This document shows positions 1-8,597 of a DNA stretch of 64,000 nt, one piece after another; position 1 is the first letter of the stretch; each line of letters opens with the position of its first letter. The translations under genes and the position numbers were made by a program. This DNA is from Paenibacillus marchantiae. Lineage in GTDB: Bacteria; Bacillota; Bacilli; Paenibacillales; Paenibacillaceae. Below the pieces are notes generated by a model that was not told where the DNA came from, did not search any database, and saw nothing but the letters and a program-made list of their open reading frames with translations. The stretch is taken from the NCBI RefSeq assembly GCF_028771845.1, contig NZ_CP118270.1, positions 3,286,001-3,350,000 on the forward strand, in the 5' to 3' direction.

Positions 1-749
1 GTGGTATAACAGACGGTTCGTCTTCGAATCAGATGTCTTCCATGAAGAACGACCCGTTTGCTTTCTATAAAATCATGACGGAACAGATTCGGCAAAATCC
101 TCCGCCCGCCTGTGATGCAGTTCTGCTGGATCAGTTCAAGCTAATCGGCATTGATCCTGCCAAGGGATTTGAATCAGCTGATCTGAATGCTGCCACGAAA
201 GCCGGACTGTTGCGTGCCGCAAAGGATGCGCAACGTATTATTGCAAATTCAGTCAAGTCGATTCCGACCGCCAATGGATGGTATATCGGCCATGATATTG
301 GAACCTATGGTACCCAATTTCTGCTGCGAGCTGTCGTTGCATATTCCGGTTTGGGCGCCAATGTCCCGGAGGAAGAGCTATATGCACGTGCATTTGTAGA
401 TCAAAATGGGGAAAAGCTGCATGGCAAGCAACGTTATGTGTTGCATTTTAACAAGAATGATCTTCCGCAGGTGACCGGATTTTGGTCTCTCACCCTGTAT
501 GGTTCGAATTTTTATCTGGTCGATAATGCCATTGGCAGATATTCGATTGGGGATTTGACGAAAGGTTTGCTGTACAATCCTGATGGTTCACTGGACCTTT
601 ATATTCAGCAGTCTGCTCCTGAAGGGAAGGAATCGAATTGGCTTCCTGCACCACCAGGAGACTTCAATTTGGTGCTAAGGATGTTTGCTCCGAAACCATC
701 CATGCTGGAAGGGGAATATGAAGTACCTCCGGTCGCTCGGATACAATAA
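1..749 (+). CDS. DUF1254/DUF1214 family protein, 5'-truncated
   Basis: The reading frame is open from base 3, so the gene begins upstream of the window and only its C-terminal 240-250 residues are seen. The visible part matches the DUF1214 half of DUF1254/DUF1214 proteins: FWSLTLYGSNFYLVDNAIGR, then YSIGD, a DGSLDLYIQ segment, NWLPAP and a closing PPVARIQ. These proteins are conserved but of uncertain biochemical role; a link to membrane or envelope stress has been suggested for relatives. The internal ATG at 33 is not a credible start because homology begins earlier. A bidirectional terminator follows at 801-838. Confidence 0.8.
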   Translation, partial: GITDGSSSNQMSSMKNDPFAFYKIMTEQIRQNPPPACDAVLLDQFKLIGIDPAKGFESADLNAATKAGLLRAAKDAQRIIANSVKSIPTANGWYIGHDIGTYGTQFLLRAVVAYSGLGANVPEEELYARAFVDQNGEKLHGKQRYVLHFNKNDLPQVTGFWSLTLYGSNFYLVDNAIGRYSIGDLTKGLLYNPDGSLDLYIQQSAPEGKESNWLPAPPGDFNLVLRMFAPKPSMLEGEYEVPPVARIQ

Positions 750-800
750 GAAGCCTGGATACCATACATGTAAGGAGTAAAATGAATCCAAAGGAACAAC

Positions 801-838
801 AAAAAGACGTGACCGATACGCTCGGTCCCGTCTTTTTG
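801..838. terminator. Bidirectional intrinsic terminator
   Basis: AAAAAGACG and CGTCTTTTT flank an inner stem GACCGA/TCGGTC. It lies between the ends of the convergent DUF1214 and SDR genes and has A- and T-tracts on both sides, so it can serve both. Confidence 0.85.
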
Positions 839-846
839 AAGAAAGC

Positions 847-1731
847 TCAGACACTTTTTTTGCTTACGGGATCGGTCTTGGAGTCAAGCTGCAAAAATTC
901 ATGCTCATAAATTTCATGTACTCTGTTCAAAATTGCCGAGCCTTGATCCGTAAAACGAAGATGGGCGGGTTTGTTTTTCATCAGGAACGTACCGGATGTA
1001 AGTTTGGTTTGCGTAATGGCAGCATTATAAAGCAGAGAAGCTCCGTGACTTGGATGTGGGAAGAACAGCTTCATGATTGGTTTGATATAAAAGGGCAGTC
1101 CAGATGTTTTATTACCTCTAAGTGTATTGTTGCCCCCGGGGTCCACACTGAGTAACCGAATTCCTTTAGCCGCAGGGGTAGAAGCAGCTTCGCGTGTCCA
1201 TAAAGACAGTGCGAGCTTTGAAGTCGCATAAGGACCGAACAGTTTTTTGAACTCGGCTGGATGTTCCAGGATGTCCAGGTTAAACTGTTTAACCATATTG
1301 AACGCACTGGTGGATGTATTAATAACGGTTTTCAAGGTGCTTTTGTGAAGAAGATCCTGTAGTTCCATGTAAATGATGTACGGCACCACGGTCTGTAATT
1401 CAAAGTGCATTTCATGTCCCTGATCGGACAAACGAAGATCATAACCGCTGCCCCCGGCATTATTGAACAACACATCGATGGTATCCGTTTCGGATTTAAT
1501 TTGATTCAGTGCTTTTCTCAGATTATCGTACTGAGTAAGATTAGCTTGAACCCAACGGAGCTGACCGGAGCGCAATCCGTCCTGAATATCACTGTCTTCC
1601 TTCGGAAAAGCGGAACGGTTAAGGCCGATAACTTGCCAGCCTTCCGCTAACAAGGTGCGGGTCAGTTCAAGACCGATTCCCGAAGTTGAGCCTGTAATTA
1701 AGGCTGTACGAAGTGTATGGTTTGAATTCAT
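847..1731 (-). CDS. SDR family NAD(P)-dependent oxidoreductase
   Basis: A 294-residue short-chain dehydrogenase/reductase. The Rossmann glycine motif ITGSTSGIG is near residue 13, NNAGG follows near residue 91, and the catalytic pair is in YATSKLALS (Tyr and Lys). The length is that of a classical SDR with a C-terminal extension. The ATG at 1731 has an AGGAGGT ribosome binding site 7-8 bases upstream. It is divergent from the MerR gene at 1937 and its promoter has the same 19-bp-spacer operator, so it is the likely MerR target. The substrate cannot be read from the sequence; an aldehyde or ketone stress role would fit this kind of MerR pairing but is inference. Confidence 0.9.
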   Translation of the reverse strand: MNSNHTLRTALITGSTSGIGLELTRTLLAEGWQVIGLNRSAFPKEDSDIQDGLRSGQLRWVQANLTQYDNLRKALNQIKSETDTIDVLFNNAGGSGYDLRLSDQGHEMHFELQTVVPYIIYMELQDLLHKSTLKTVINTSTSAFNMVKQFNLDILEHPAEFKKLFGPYATSKLALSLWTREAASTPAAKGIRLLSVDPGGNNTLRGNKTSGLPFYIKPIMKLFFPHPSHGASLLYNAAITQTKLTSGTFLMKNKPAHLRFTDQGSAILNRVHEIYEHEFLQLDSKTDPVSKKSV

Positions 1732-1784
1732 ATAAATACCTCCTGAGTGAATGGTGTGACAGGGCCAATCTGTCTAATGCGCTC

Positions 1785-1815
1785 ATTCTACAATTTGGAG
1801 TCGACTCCAAGTCAA
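1785..1815 (-). promoter_or_regulatory. MerR-type promoter of the SDR gene
   Basis: On the minus strand a -35 TTGACT (1810-1815) and a -10 TAGAAT (1785-1790) are separated by 19 bp. The spacer overlaps the perfect 16-bp palindrome TTGGAGTCGACTCCAA (1795-1810). An over-long spacer carrying a palindrome is the hallmark of promoters untwisted by MerR-family activators. Confidence 0.85.
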
Positions 1816-1875
1816 GCGTGCTGTTGGTTTATATTTTAATTTTTTGGATGCGGTTTCCATAAACGCATAACAACC

Positions 1876-1906
1876 TTGACTTGGAGCTGACTCCAAGTTG
1901 TAAGAT
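1876..1906 (+). promoter_or_regulatory. MerR-type promoter of the merR gene
   Basis: A -35 TTGACT (1876-1881) and a -10 TAAGAT (1901-1906) are 19 bp apart, with the near-palindrome TTGGAGCTGACTCCAA at 1881-1896 overlapping the spacer. It is almost a copy of the divergent SDR promoter, so the regulator probably activates both itself and the SDR gene. Confidence 0.85.
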
Positions 1907-1936
1907 AGAGATCAATGAAGGCGGAGGAGGTCGACG

Positions 1937-2374
1937 ATGATGAATGATACTGAAGTGTTCTCCATTAAAGAGACGTCAGAACAGGCCGGGCTATCGGAAG
2001 ATACCATTCGTTATTATGAGAAGATTGGACTTCTTCCCCGGGCTGAACGCAAGGCCAATCGCCATCGGGTATACCGTCCGGAGGACATCCAGACAATGAA
2101 GCTTATTACTTGTTTGAAAAAAACAGGCATGTCTCTGGAGGAGATGAAGCCTTATCTACAGATGTCGATGGATTCGGACCTTGAAGATTTCCCGGATGAG
2201 CGTGAAATGCTGCTGAACCATCGGAAAAAGATTGAAGCCCAGATTGCATCCTTGCAGCAGATCGTCGATTTTATCGATGAGAAGATGAAGAAGCGTAGCA
2301 TGTTTCCGGATGAGTGCCCGATTACCGGGGAGAATCAGATGTCTGTATTTGAAAAGAAGAACATCTTCTCCTGA
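1937..2374 (+). CDS. MerR family transcriptional regulator
   Basis: A 145-residue regulator. The N-terminal winged helix-turn-helix is plain (FSIKETSEQAGLSEDTIRYY, then EKIGLLP and NRHRVYRPEDI), followed by a coiled-coil dimerisation helix (about residues 80-120) and a short C-terminal tail with one Cys. It lacks the Cys arrangement of metal-sensing MerR proteins and is closest to the AdhR/YfmP-like group that answers aldehydes or redox stress. The ribosome binding site GGAGGAGG precedes tandem ATGs at 1937 and 1940. Two promoters of MerR architecture, one for itself and one for the divergent SDR gene, lie immediately upstream. Confidence 0.92.
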   Translation: MMNDTEVFSIKETSEQAGLSEDTIRYYEKIGLLPRAERKANRHRVYRPEDIQTMKLITCLKKTGMSLEEMKPYLQMSMDSDLEDFPDEREMLLNHRKKIEAQIASLQQIVDFIDEKMKKRSMFPDECPITGENQMSVFEKKNIFS

Positions 2375-2392
2375 GCGCTGCTAGCCAGCGGA

Positions 2393-2427
2393 ACAAAAAA
2401 ACCACGTCATTATGACGTGGTTTTTTT
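2393..2427. terminator. Bidirectional intrinsic terminator
   Basis: AAACCACGTCA/TGACGTGGTTT stem with A- and T-runs on either side, between the convergent merR and araC remnant. Confidence 0.9.
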
Positions 2428-2435
2428 GCTTATAT

Positions 2436-2879
2436 TTAGCATTCGATATGGAGTATATGGCGAAGGCGTTTGATATCACTTTTGGGAGGAAGACCATACA
2501 TGCGAGCGTACTCCCGACTGAATTGGGAAGGACTCTCGTACCCAACCTGGAATGCAGCATCGGCTGCATCGGTTAAACCTGCAAGCAGCATTCGCCGTGC
2601 CTCCTGCAATCGAATCTGTTTTTGATATTGTAGTGGGCTCATGGCGGTAATGGCTTTGAAATGATAATGCAATGAGGATGTACTCATGTTGATCATGGAA
2701 GCCAATTGCTCGATTCGTAGCGGATGGGCGTATTCTGATTGAATCAAATCAATGACTTGAGCGATGTGCTGTGCGTGACTGTTCTGGACTGCAAACTGCC
2801 TGATGGAATGTCCATGTTCATCCTGAATCAGGCTATATAGAACCTCGCGAGCTCTAGGCTGCAATATGGTATAGTATGA
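2436..2879 (-). pseudogene. AraC family regulator, N-terminally truncated
   Basis: Only the DNA-binding half of an AraC-family regulator remains. Two helix-turn-helix units are visible (IEQLASMINMSTSSLHYHFK and AAFQVGYESPSQFSREYARM), typical of the roughly 300-residue group with an N-terminal AraC_N ligand domain. The frame is open only to a stop at 2880-2882, and a TTG at 2864 is the only start-like codon near the end. Upstream lies directly the ribosome binding site and start of the divergent lysR, so the first 140-150 residues of the family are missing. It is most likely a deletion remnant; a stand-alone DNA-binding protein made from TTG 2864 is the alternative. Confidence 0.65.
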
Positions 2880-2913
2880 TCAAGTAACGCACCAGAGAGA
2901 GGGGAATAATACA

Positions 2914-3816
2914 TTGACGCTGCAACAGCTAAAATATGTGATTGAAGTCGCCACGCGTGGCTCGATGAATGAAGCCGCCAAGCGGCTGTTTATTTCCCAG
3001 CCCAGCCTGTCGAATGCCATCCGGGATCTGGAGCAGGAGCTGCGGATTACCATTTTTGAACGCACGAATAAAGGGATAACCTTGTCCAAAGAAGGCGTGG
3101 AATTTCTAAGTTATGCACGCCAGGTAGTGGAGCAGGCGGAATTACTGGAGAATCGTTATTTGAACGCGAAGCCGTCTCCGCAACATTTTTCCGTCTCCAC
3201 ACAGCACTATGCGTTTGCAGTAAATGCATTCGTGAAGCTGGTGCAGCAGTATGGACAGGATGAATATGAACTGGCTCTGCGGGAAACGAAAACGTATGAG
3301 ATTATCCAGGATGTAAAAAGCCTGCGCAGCGAAATTGGCATACTATATCTGAATGAATTCAATTCCAAGGTAATTAACAAATTGCTTAAGGATGCGGGGC
3401 TGGTGTTCAACAGTCTGTTTGTTGCCAAGCCGCATATTTTTATCAGTGTGCAAAATCCGCTGGCGAAGCAGGAATCGGTTGCGATTGAACAGCTTCAGGA
3501 TTATCCATACCTGTCCTTTGACCAGGGGGAGTATAACTCCTTCCATTTTTCAGAGGAGATCCTAAGCACGCTTTCTCATCCCAAAAGCATACAGGTTAAC
3601 GACCGAGCCACGCTGTTTAATCTGCTGATCGGTTTGAACGGATACACCATCTCAACAGGTGTGCTTAGTGCCGACCTGAATGGGAATGAGATTATCCCCG
3701 TCCCGCTGGAGTGTGAAGAGACCATTAATGTTGGCTGGATCAGCCATAAGAATGCTTCGCTTTCCAATCTGGGCGTGGAGTATGTCCAGGCTCTGCATGA
3801 GGCGATTCAATCCTAA
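2914..3816 (+). CDS. LysR family transcriptional regulator
   Basis: A 300-residue LysR-type regulator. The N-terminal winged HTH is MTLQQLKYVIEVA, then SMNEAAKRLFISQPSLSNAI, followed by a linker helix and the periplasmic-binding-like effector domain (about residues 90-295), with an SFDQGEYNSFHFSEE segment in the ligand cleft. The start is TTG at 2914, preceded by GAGAGAGGGG. Its 5' end abuts the truncated araC on the opposite strand. No co-directional target gene lies directly behind it: a terminator follows and the next gene has its own -10. The effector is unknown. Confidence 0.9.
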   Translation: MTLQQLKYVIEVATRGSMNEAAKRLFISQPSLSNAIRDLEQELRITIFERTNKGITLSKEGVEFLSYARQVVEQAELLENRYLNAKPSPQHFSVSTQHYAFAVNAFVKLVQQYGQDEYELALRETKTYEIIQDVKSLRSEIGILYLNEFNSKVINKLLKDAGLVFNSLFVAKPHIFISVQNPLAKQESVAIEQLQDYPYLSFDQGEYNSFHFSEEILSTLSHPKSIQVNDRATLFNLLIGLNGYTISTGVLSADLNGNEIIPVPLECEETINVGWISHKNASLSNLGVEYVQALHEAIQS

Positions 3817-3826
3817 ATGGTCATGG

Positions 3827-3866
3827 GAAAACCGTTTCCGTTCCAGCGGAGTCGGTTTTTTTTTTA
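3827..3866 (+). terminator. Intrinsic terminator after lysR
   Basis: AAAACCG pairs with CGGTTTT around an inner TCCGTTCCAGCGGA hairpin, followed by a run of ten T. Confidence 0.75.
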
Positions 3867-3920
3867 GAAACACACTTATACTTATAATCATTGCGTAAAA
3901 GTACGAAGGGAGAACGGTCA

Positions 3921-4670
3921 GTGCGAGTTTTATACCGAAATAAGAGTGAACAGCATGAGTTGACGATATATGATACATCCAAGCTTTATGGAGATAAGGG
4001 CCGATTTCGTGTGCTAGAATTCTCCAATGCAGCAGTTCAGGGGGCAATGGATCTGGACGAGCCATCCCGAATGGTGCTGGAGTATCCAAGGGCGATGGTT
4101 CACCTGATTGAACGAAATAATCCCGATTATGAATCGGTTTTTATAATTGGACACGGCATCGGAACCCTATCAAGCTACTTGTCTAACCGTCAACTAAAAG
4201 TCGCTGAACTTGATGCGGAAGTCATTGAGCTCAGCAGAACTTTCTTTGGATATCGTGGAGATCATGTGTTGGTTGGTGACGGTCGTGAACTATTGGAGCA
4301 GGAGGCATCAGGCTCATACCATTATATTATTGTAGATGCTTTTACGGCTGCGGGAACACCTGCACAGTTTACTTCAAGCTCATTTTTCACGATGCTAAAA
4401 GACAAATTGCATTCTGGTGGTATCGTATTGCTGAATGTATTTGGGCGTGCGGGCAATGACAGACTGGTGAATGCGATTCATACCACGTTACAGGAACACT
4501 TCGCTTATACGCGCTCATTTGCATTGCCAGCTGAAACAACGGATGAAGTCCAAAATCGTATTTTGGTCGGTTGTGACGGACCGATTTCATTTCAAACGCG
4601 TCATATGGCTGGGTTTGTAGAACAGCAGCCTGGCGAGGGATATGTTATTGTGGATTCAAATGAATCTTAA
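3921..4670 (+). CDS. Spermidine synthase-like methyltransferase-fold protein
   Basis: A 249-residue protein of the spermidine synthase superfamily: a short N-terminal beta segment, then a Rossmann-type domain with VFIIGHGIGTL, the acidic turn VAELDAEVIELS, VGDGRELL and YIIVDAFTA. Real spermidine synthases have GGGDG and a catalytic D-Y/F-T pair; here the first glycine loop is GHGIGT and the putrescine-site acid is only partly recognisable, so a polyamine synthase activity is not assured. The GTG at 3921 is chosen because AAGGGAGAACG lies 6-8 bases upstream, whereas the TTG at 3891 has no ribosome binding site. A TATAAT at 3883-3888 supports its own promoter. Confidence 0.75.
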   Translation: MRVLYRNKSEQHELTIYDTSKLYGDKGRFRVLEFSNAAVQGAMDLDEPSRMVLEYPRAMVHLIERNNPDYESVFIIGHGIGTLSSYLSNRQLKVAELDAEVIELSRTFFGYRGDHVLVGDGRELLEQEASGSYHYIIVDAFTAAGTPAQFTSSSFFTMLKDKLHSGGIVLLNVFGRAGNDRLVNAIHTTLQEHFAYTRSFALPAETTDEVQNRILVGCDGPISFQTRHMAGFVEQQPGEGYVIVDSNES

Positions 4671-4850
4671 TCTCAAATACAGTTACAGATGATTTCGAAG
4701 AAAAGTGTCATATCATGTTATCAATTGTCATTAAATCGTCAATCTTACTATGTAATTATTCGAACTTCACAAACTATTTATTTCTTCTTAACAACTTTCA
4801 TATAAGATAGAAGGAATATGCCTTTTCATGAAAAACCGGGGGAAGCAATA

Positions 4851-6467
4851 ATGATCGCAAAGAATAAAACATCCAGATTAAGAAGAAAAGTAAGGGAGAT
4901 CAAAAAAATCAGCCTTACCGCTCTGTTGAGTGGATTGGTCACCATTGCCGTTTTGATGACATTGACCATTATGTTTATTTCGTCTTATACATCCCAGAAG
5001 CAATCGCTGATTGATAATACGCTCTCACTTAATTATTCGAGTGCCGTGCAGATGAGCCAAACACTGGACTCGTTGTTTCAATCCATGCAGGGCAGTTTGA
5101 AGTATTCAGCCAACTATTTTCCGGATATAGACTATGCAGACGCCAAAAAACTAGATCCCACACTGGATTTGATTCGAAACAGCAGTAATTATTTCAATTC
5201 GGTTTCTCTGATAGATGAATCGGGAATAATCCGGGGTTCATCTCCTTATTTGGAAAAAAGCCTCGGACAGCCTATAACTTCTAATGCAGCGAAAAATGCG
5301 TTTAAATCGAGGTCTTCCTATATATCCGAAGCGTATCGTGCGCCTTATTCGGAACGCAGAGTCGTTTTTGTGAGTGAACCGATCTTCAGTCCATCAGGTG
5401 AATTCAAAGGTTTAATTAGTGGGAGCATCTATCTACAGGAAAATAACATTTTGAATCTGTCATTTGGCAGCCAACTGAGGACCAGTAATGGCTCTTATTT
5501 TTATATTGTGGATGCCAACGGGACGTTGTTGTTTCACCCGGATACGGAAAGAATCGGTGAAAATCTAAGCAAAAATCAAGTGGTGCAGAAATTGCTTAAC
5601 GACCAGACGGGCAAAGAACAATATAAGAATCTGGCGGGTGTAGATTCACTCGCAGGTTATTATAAGGTCCCGACAACAGATTGGGGAGTTGTCGTTGTAT
5701 CTCCAACCCAGATGGTATACGATCAGCTGAATCAACATATTCGCATGTTGCTGCTGTACACTTCAATTCCGTTTATCATTCTGACACTTATCGTTATTCG
5801 TGTAGCGCGCAAGCTGGCCAGTCCATTTGTTTATCTTGCAGACCTGGTTAACCAGGTGGATCAGGGTAAAGTAGATCTGCCTGTAATGAAGCCGCATTGG
5901 AACAGGGAAGCGGATTTGTTAACACGAACCGTGCTGACTGCATTGGCGAATTTTCGCAAGCAGAAGGATCAACTTACTTATGATGCCAGAACGGATGTAT
6001 TAACCGGAATGACCAATCGTAGAACATTTGAAGAAGTCATTCAGCAGTGGATTGATGAAGAAGTTCCGTTCTCCATTGTGGTACTGGATATTGATCGCTT
6101 CAAATCCATAAACGATACGTATGGGCATCATGCGGGGGATCAGGTTCTGAAGCATATCGCGAATATCATTAAACTGTCAGTTCGGACGCAGGATATATGT
6201 TCCCGGTTTGGCGGGGAGGAGTTTGTTGTGTTATTGCGACATACGGATTCGAAAACAGCGTATCAGATTGCCGAGCATATCCGTGTATCGGTGGAACAAA
6301 GTATATTGCCCATTGATCGTTCTGTGACGATTTCGGCAGGCATTGCCGAATATCCACTGCATTCCACAACAGCGACAGAGTTGTTCCATTTGGCGGATAA
6401 TGCGTTATATCAAGCCAAGGAAGAGGGACGTAATCGGACCATTACCATTCAAACGGTCATAAAATAA
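4851..6467 (+). CDS. Membrane diguanylate cyclase with Cache sensor (GGDEF)
   Basis: A 538-residue sensor enzyme that makes cyclic di-GMP from two GTP. The order is a basic N-terminus, a transmembrane helix (about 20-45), an extracellular double-Cache domain (about 46-290), a second helix (MLLLYTSIPFIILTLIVIRV), a short HAMP-like linker and a GGDEF domain (about 375-535). The active-site signature is RFGGEEFVVLL near residue 455. The RTQD five residues before it is an intact inhibitory I-site, so product inhibition is expected. The ATG at 4851 is preferred over 4818 because GGGGGAAG sits 7 bases upstream. It is monocistronic, ended by the terminator at 6495. Confidence 0.92.
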   Translation: MIAKNKTSRLRRKVREIKKISLTALLSGLVTIAVLMTLTIMFISSYTSQKQSLIDNTLSLNYSSAVQMSQTLDSLFQSMQGSLKYSANYFPDIDYADAKKLDPTLDLIRNSSNYFNSVSLIDESGIIRGSSPYLEKSLGQPITSNAAKNAFKSRSSYISEAYRAPYSERRVVFVSEPIFSPSGEFKGLISGSIYLQENNILNLSFGSQLRTSNGSYFYIVDANGTLLFHPDTERIGENLSKNQVVQKLLNDQTGKEQYKNLAGVDSLAGYYKVPTTDWGVVVVSPTQMVYDQLNQHIRMLLLYTSIPFIILTLIVIRVARKLASPFVYLADLVNQVDQGKVDLPVMKPHWNREADLLTRTVLTALANFRKQKDQLTYDARTDVLTGMTNRRTFEEVIQQWIDEEVPFSIVVLDIDRFKSINDTYGHHAGDQVLKHIANIIKLSVRTQDICSRFGGEEFVVLLRHTDSKTAYQIAEHIRVSVEQSILPIDRSVTISAGIAEYPLHSTTATELFHLADNALYQAKEEGRNRTITIQTVIK

Positions 6468-6494
6468 GGTTTACTCATCTTTCATTTCGAAATC

Positions 6495-6535
6495 AAAAGA
6501 AGCTAATCCCATCGAAGAGAGGGATAGCTTCTTTT
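6495..6535. terminator. Bidirectional intrinsic terminator
   Basis: AAAAGAAGCTA and TAGCTTCTTTT arms with inner TCCC/GGGA, between the convergent diguanylate cyclase and hxlR genes. Confidence 0.85.
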
Positions 6536-6544
6536 GTCTTTTGT

Positions 6545-6904
6545 TTAGACATCTTGTGATCTGGCCTGGACTTCATTTGTATACTGTTCTCCCCAGTCTC
6601 GCATGCTGTAAATAATCGGCTGGAGCGTTTCTCCAAACGGTGTAAGCGAATATTCCACTTTGGGTGGAACCTGAGGATAGATTTCCCTGTGAACAATTCC
6701 GCTGCTTTCCAGCTCTCTTAATTGGAGAGTTAACATCCGCTGAGTAATATCAGGGAATAACTTTCTAATCTCGTTGAATCTTAACGAGCCGGAGAATAGG
6801 TGATATAGAATCGCACCTTTCCATTTGCCTCCAATGACGCTCAGCGTGACTTCGACGGAACAGCCATAAGGCGAGGGGCACCCATCGGCCGGGTTTTTTC
6901 TCAT
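6545..6904 (-). CDS. HxlR family transcriptional regulator
   Basis: A 119-residue MarR-like winged-helix regulator of the HxlR family: the N-terminal [20 protein letters not shown] signature, then WKGAILYHL, the recognition segment [14 protein letters not shown] and the wing [10 protein letters not shown]. The two early Cys residues match redox- or quinone-sensing members such as YodB and CatR of Bacillus. The next gene upstream on the same strand encodes a DoxX-family protein, a known target type for these sensors, but a terminator at 7056-7093 separates the two. The region upstream (6935-6965) holds repeated TACTA elements that could be its operator. Confidence 0.9.
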   Translation of the reverse strand: MRKNPADGCPSPYGCSVEVTLSVIGGKWKGAILYHLFSGSLRFNEIRKLFPDITQRMLTLQLRELESSGIVHREIYPQVPPKVEYSLTPFGETLQPIIYSMRDWGEQYTNEVQARSQDV

Positions 6905-7055
6905 TATAATTGCACCTCCAGTTCGTGGTGGTTATTTATAGTATCAATTTTAGTACTACAGCACATAAATGTACATATCACTCATCTATGAGCATATCAC
7001 TTCTCCCTTGGATTATAAACCCCATCCCATACATCTGCATGAAGATAAAACAACA

Positions 7056-7093
7056 AAGAACCCCGGTTTCGTATCACGAAACACCGAGGTTCT
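7056..7093 (-). terminator. Intrinsic terminator after doxX
   Basis: A long stem built on AGAACC/GGTTCT with inner GTTTCGT/ACGAAAC, followed on the minus strand by a T-rich stretch. It ends doxX transcription before hxlR. Confidence 0.75.
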
Positions 7094-7111
7094 CAGGAAT
7101 GAAAGGCTTGA

Positions 7112-7507
7112 TTAGAATAAAGTGTCCAGGGAGTAAGCTCCTGCACCCGCAAGTGCAACACCGATCAGTGATCCGAGCATAACCAGATTGTACTCGAATC
7201 CTCCGTTCAGATTCCAAAGTCCTTTACCTGCATGAACTTTTGCTATGGCAACAACCATAGGGATGATGAGCAAAATGACAGCAAAACCAGTCCACAGACC
7301 TGCTCCAAACAGGAATCCGCCGATCAACTCAATAAGGCCTCCACAGACAGCCATAACTCTTGCGGGCCTCAGACCAATCGCCCCGAAAAATTCGGTTGTT
7401 CCTGATATGCCTTCTCCACCAAACCAGCCAAACAGTTTCTTGCATGCATGACCCATCATAATGAAACCAATAACAAGTCGAATGATAAGTAATCCGGCGT
7501 CTAACAT
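7112..7507 (-). CDS. DoxX family membrane protein
   Basis: A 131-residue protein with four predicted transmembrane helices. The DoxX signature is clear: LLIIRLVIGFIMMGHACKKL, then FGAIGLRPARVMAVCGGLIE and a closing helix with GALAGAGAYSL-like small residues. Family members (DoxX, MhqP, CatD) are membrane proteins tied to quinone or thiol oxidation and aromatic-compound stress. It lies upstream of an HxlR regulator in the same orientation, which suggests quinone-stress control. Its ribosome binding site AGAGGAAAG precedes the ATG. Confidence 0.88.
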   Translation of the reverse strand: MLDAGLLIIRLVIGFIMMGHACKKLFGWFGGEGISGTTEFFGAIGLRPARVMAVCGGLIELIGGFLFGAGLWTGFAVILLIIPMVVAIAKVHAGKGLWNLNGGFEYNLVMLGSLIGVALAGAGAYSLDTLF

Positions 7508-7564
7508 GTGCTTCTTTCCTCTTCTCTAGTTGTATAAAATGATTGGTCTTATATCATATGAATG

Positions 7565-8557
7565 TCAGATCAGCGACGCCAGAATGGTATCACATAACGC
7601 CATGGTTTCAATATTATCCTTACCACTGGAATGTGGATCAGATTTGTTCTGACAGCATTCCATAAAATGAGCCATCTCCCCTACAAATCCTCGTAAGTAG
7701 AGGTCGCGATAAGCCCCTGACATGGGAGAGCTCGACGGGGTGAAAACAGTATCCTGCTCCTCAAGGGATTTCCAGGGAAGGTTTTCCCCTGTACGAGATT
7801 GATGAACCGTAAGCGTGTTGATTTCATCTGCTAACGCAAATCCGTTGTCAAAGGTGACAAGTACATTTTCGCTTTCGCGTGACCATGCACTCATGCCAAC
7901 AAAGTAGGCACTGCCCACCACACCATGATCAAATTTCAGGGAAATGCCCTGGTTAATATGTTCTCCGTCCTTAACCGTTGTGCCTGTGACCTGTACGGCT
8001 TCCCCGAACAGAAAACGCATCAGATCGACCATATGAATGGCAGCGAGCTTCATGAATTGTTCCTCATCCTTGCAGAATGGTGTGCTATCTACAGCAAATT
8101 TCATTTGGAAAGAACGTGCTCTCCCCAATGATCCACCATCAATCAGTTCCTTGAGTTTCATGTAGACCGGCGCATATCGTTTCATGAATCCAACCATAAC
8201 AACCACACCGGCCTTTTGGGCAGCTTCAGCCACAGCAGCAGCTTCGGCAGCGTTCCATCCGAGGGGTTTATCCACGTATACATTTTTGCCAGCCCGGATG
8301 CATTCAAGGGCAAGTGCTGTCTGATCCTCTGGTTGCGCCACAACAACGACGCCGTCACAGTCTTCATTCTGCAGCATCAGCTGAGTATTGTCATAGGCTT
8401 TCCCTCTGCTCCCAAAACGAAGGAGAGCCGCCTCGGACCGTTCAATACTGCGGGTGGCGATGGCCTGAATGTCTGCTCCTGCTTCAACAGCAGATGGATA
8501 TATATTCGTGGATGCATGGAATCCTGCACCGATAAAACAAAGTTTGGCTTTTCTCAT
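7565..8557 (-). CDS. Gfo/Idh/MocA family oxidoreductase
   Basis: A 330-residue NAD(P)-dependent dehydrogenase. The N-terminal Rossmann fold shows LCFIGAGFHAS, and the family signature DKPLGWNAAEA carries the conserved Lys-Pro (EKP-type) pair near residue 96. The C-terminal alpha/beta domain contains AAIHMVDLMRFLFGE, whose His is at the usual catalytic position. Substrates of the family are sugars, inositols or sugar-like amino alcohols; nothing here fixes which. It starts 40 bp after the SahH-like gene on the same strand with no terminator between, so the two are probably one operon. Confidence 0.88.
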   Translation of the reverse strand: MRKAKLCFIGAGFHASTNIYPSAVEAGADIQAIATRSIERSEAALLRFGSRGKAYDNTQLMLQNEDCDGVVVVAQPEDQTALALECIRAGKNVYVDKPLGWNAAEAAAVAEAAQKAGVVVMVGFMKRYAPVYMKLKELIDGGSLGRARSFQMKFAVDSTPFCKDEEQFMKLAAIHMVDLMRFLFGEAVQVTGTTVKDGEHINQGISLKFDHGVVGSAYFVGMSAWSRESENVLVTFDNGFALADEINTLTVHQSRTGENLPWKSLEEQDTVFTPSSSPMSGAYRDLYLRGFVGEMAHFMECCQNKSDPHSSGKDNIETMALCDTILASLI

Positions 8558-8597
8558 ACGGACCTCTCCTTTAAATTCATATCACCATTTTTAATGA

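Noticed and set aside
3921..4670. Calling the 249-residue protein a true spermidine synthase (speE)
   Set aside because: The glycine loop and the polyamine-site acids are not fully conserved and there is no speD or other polyamine gene alongside.
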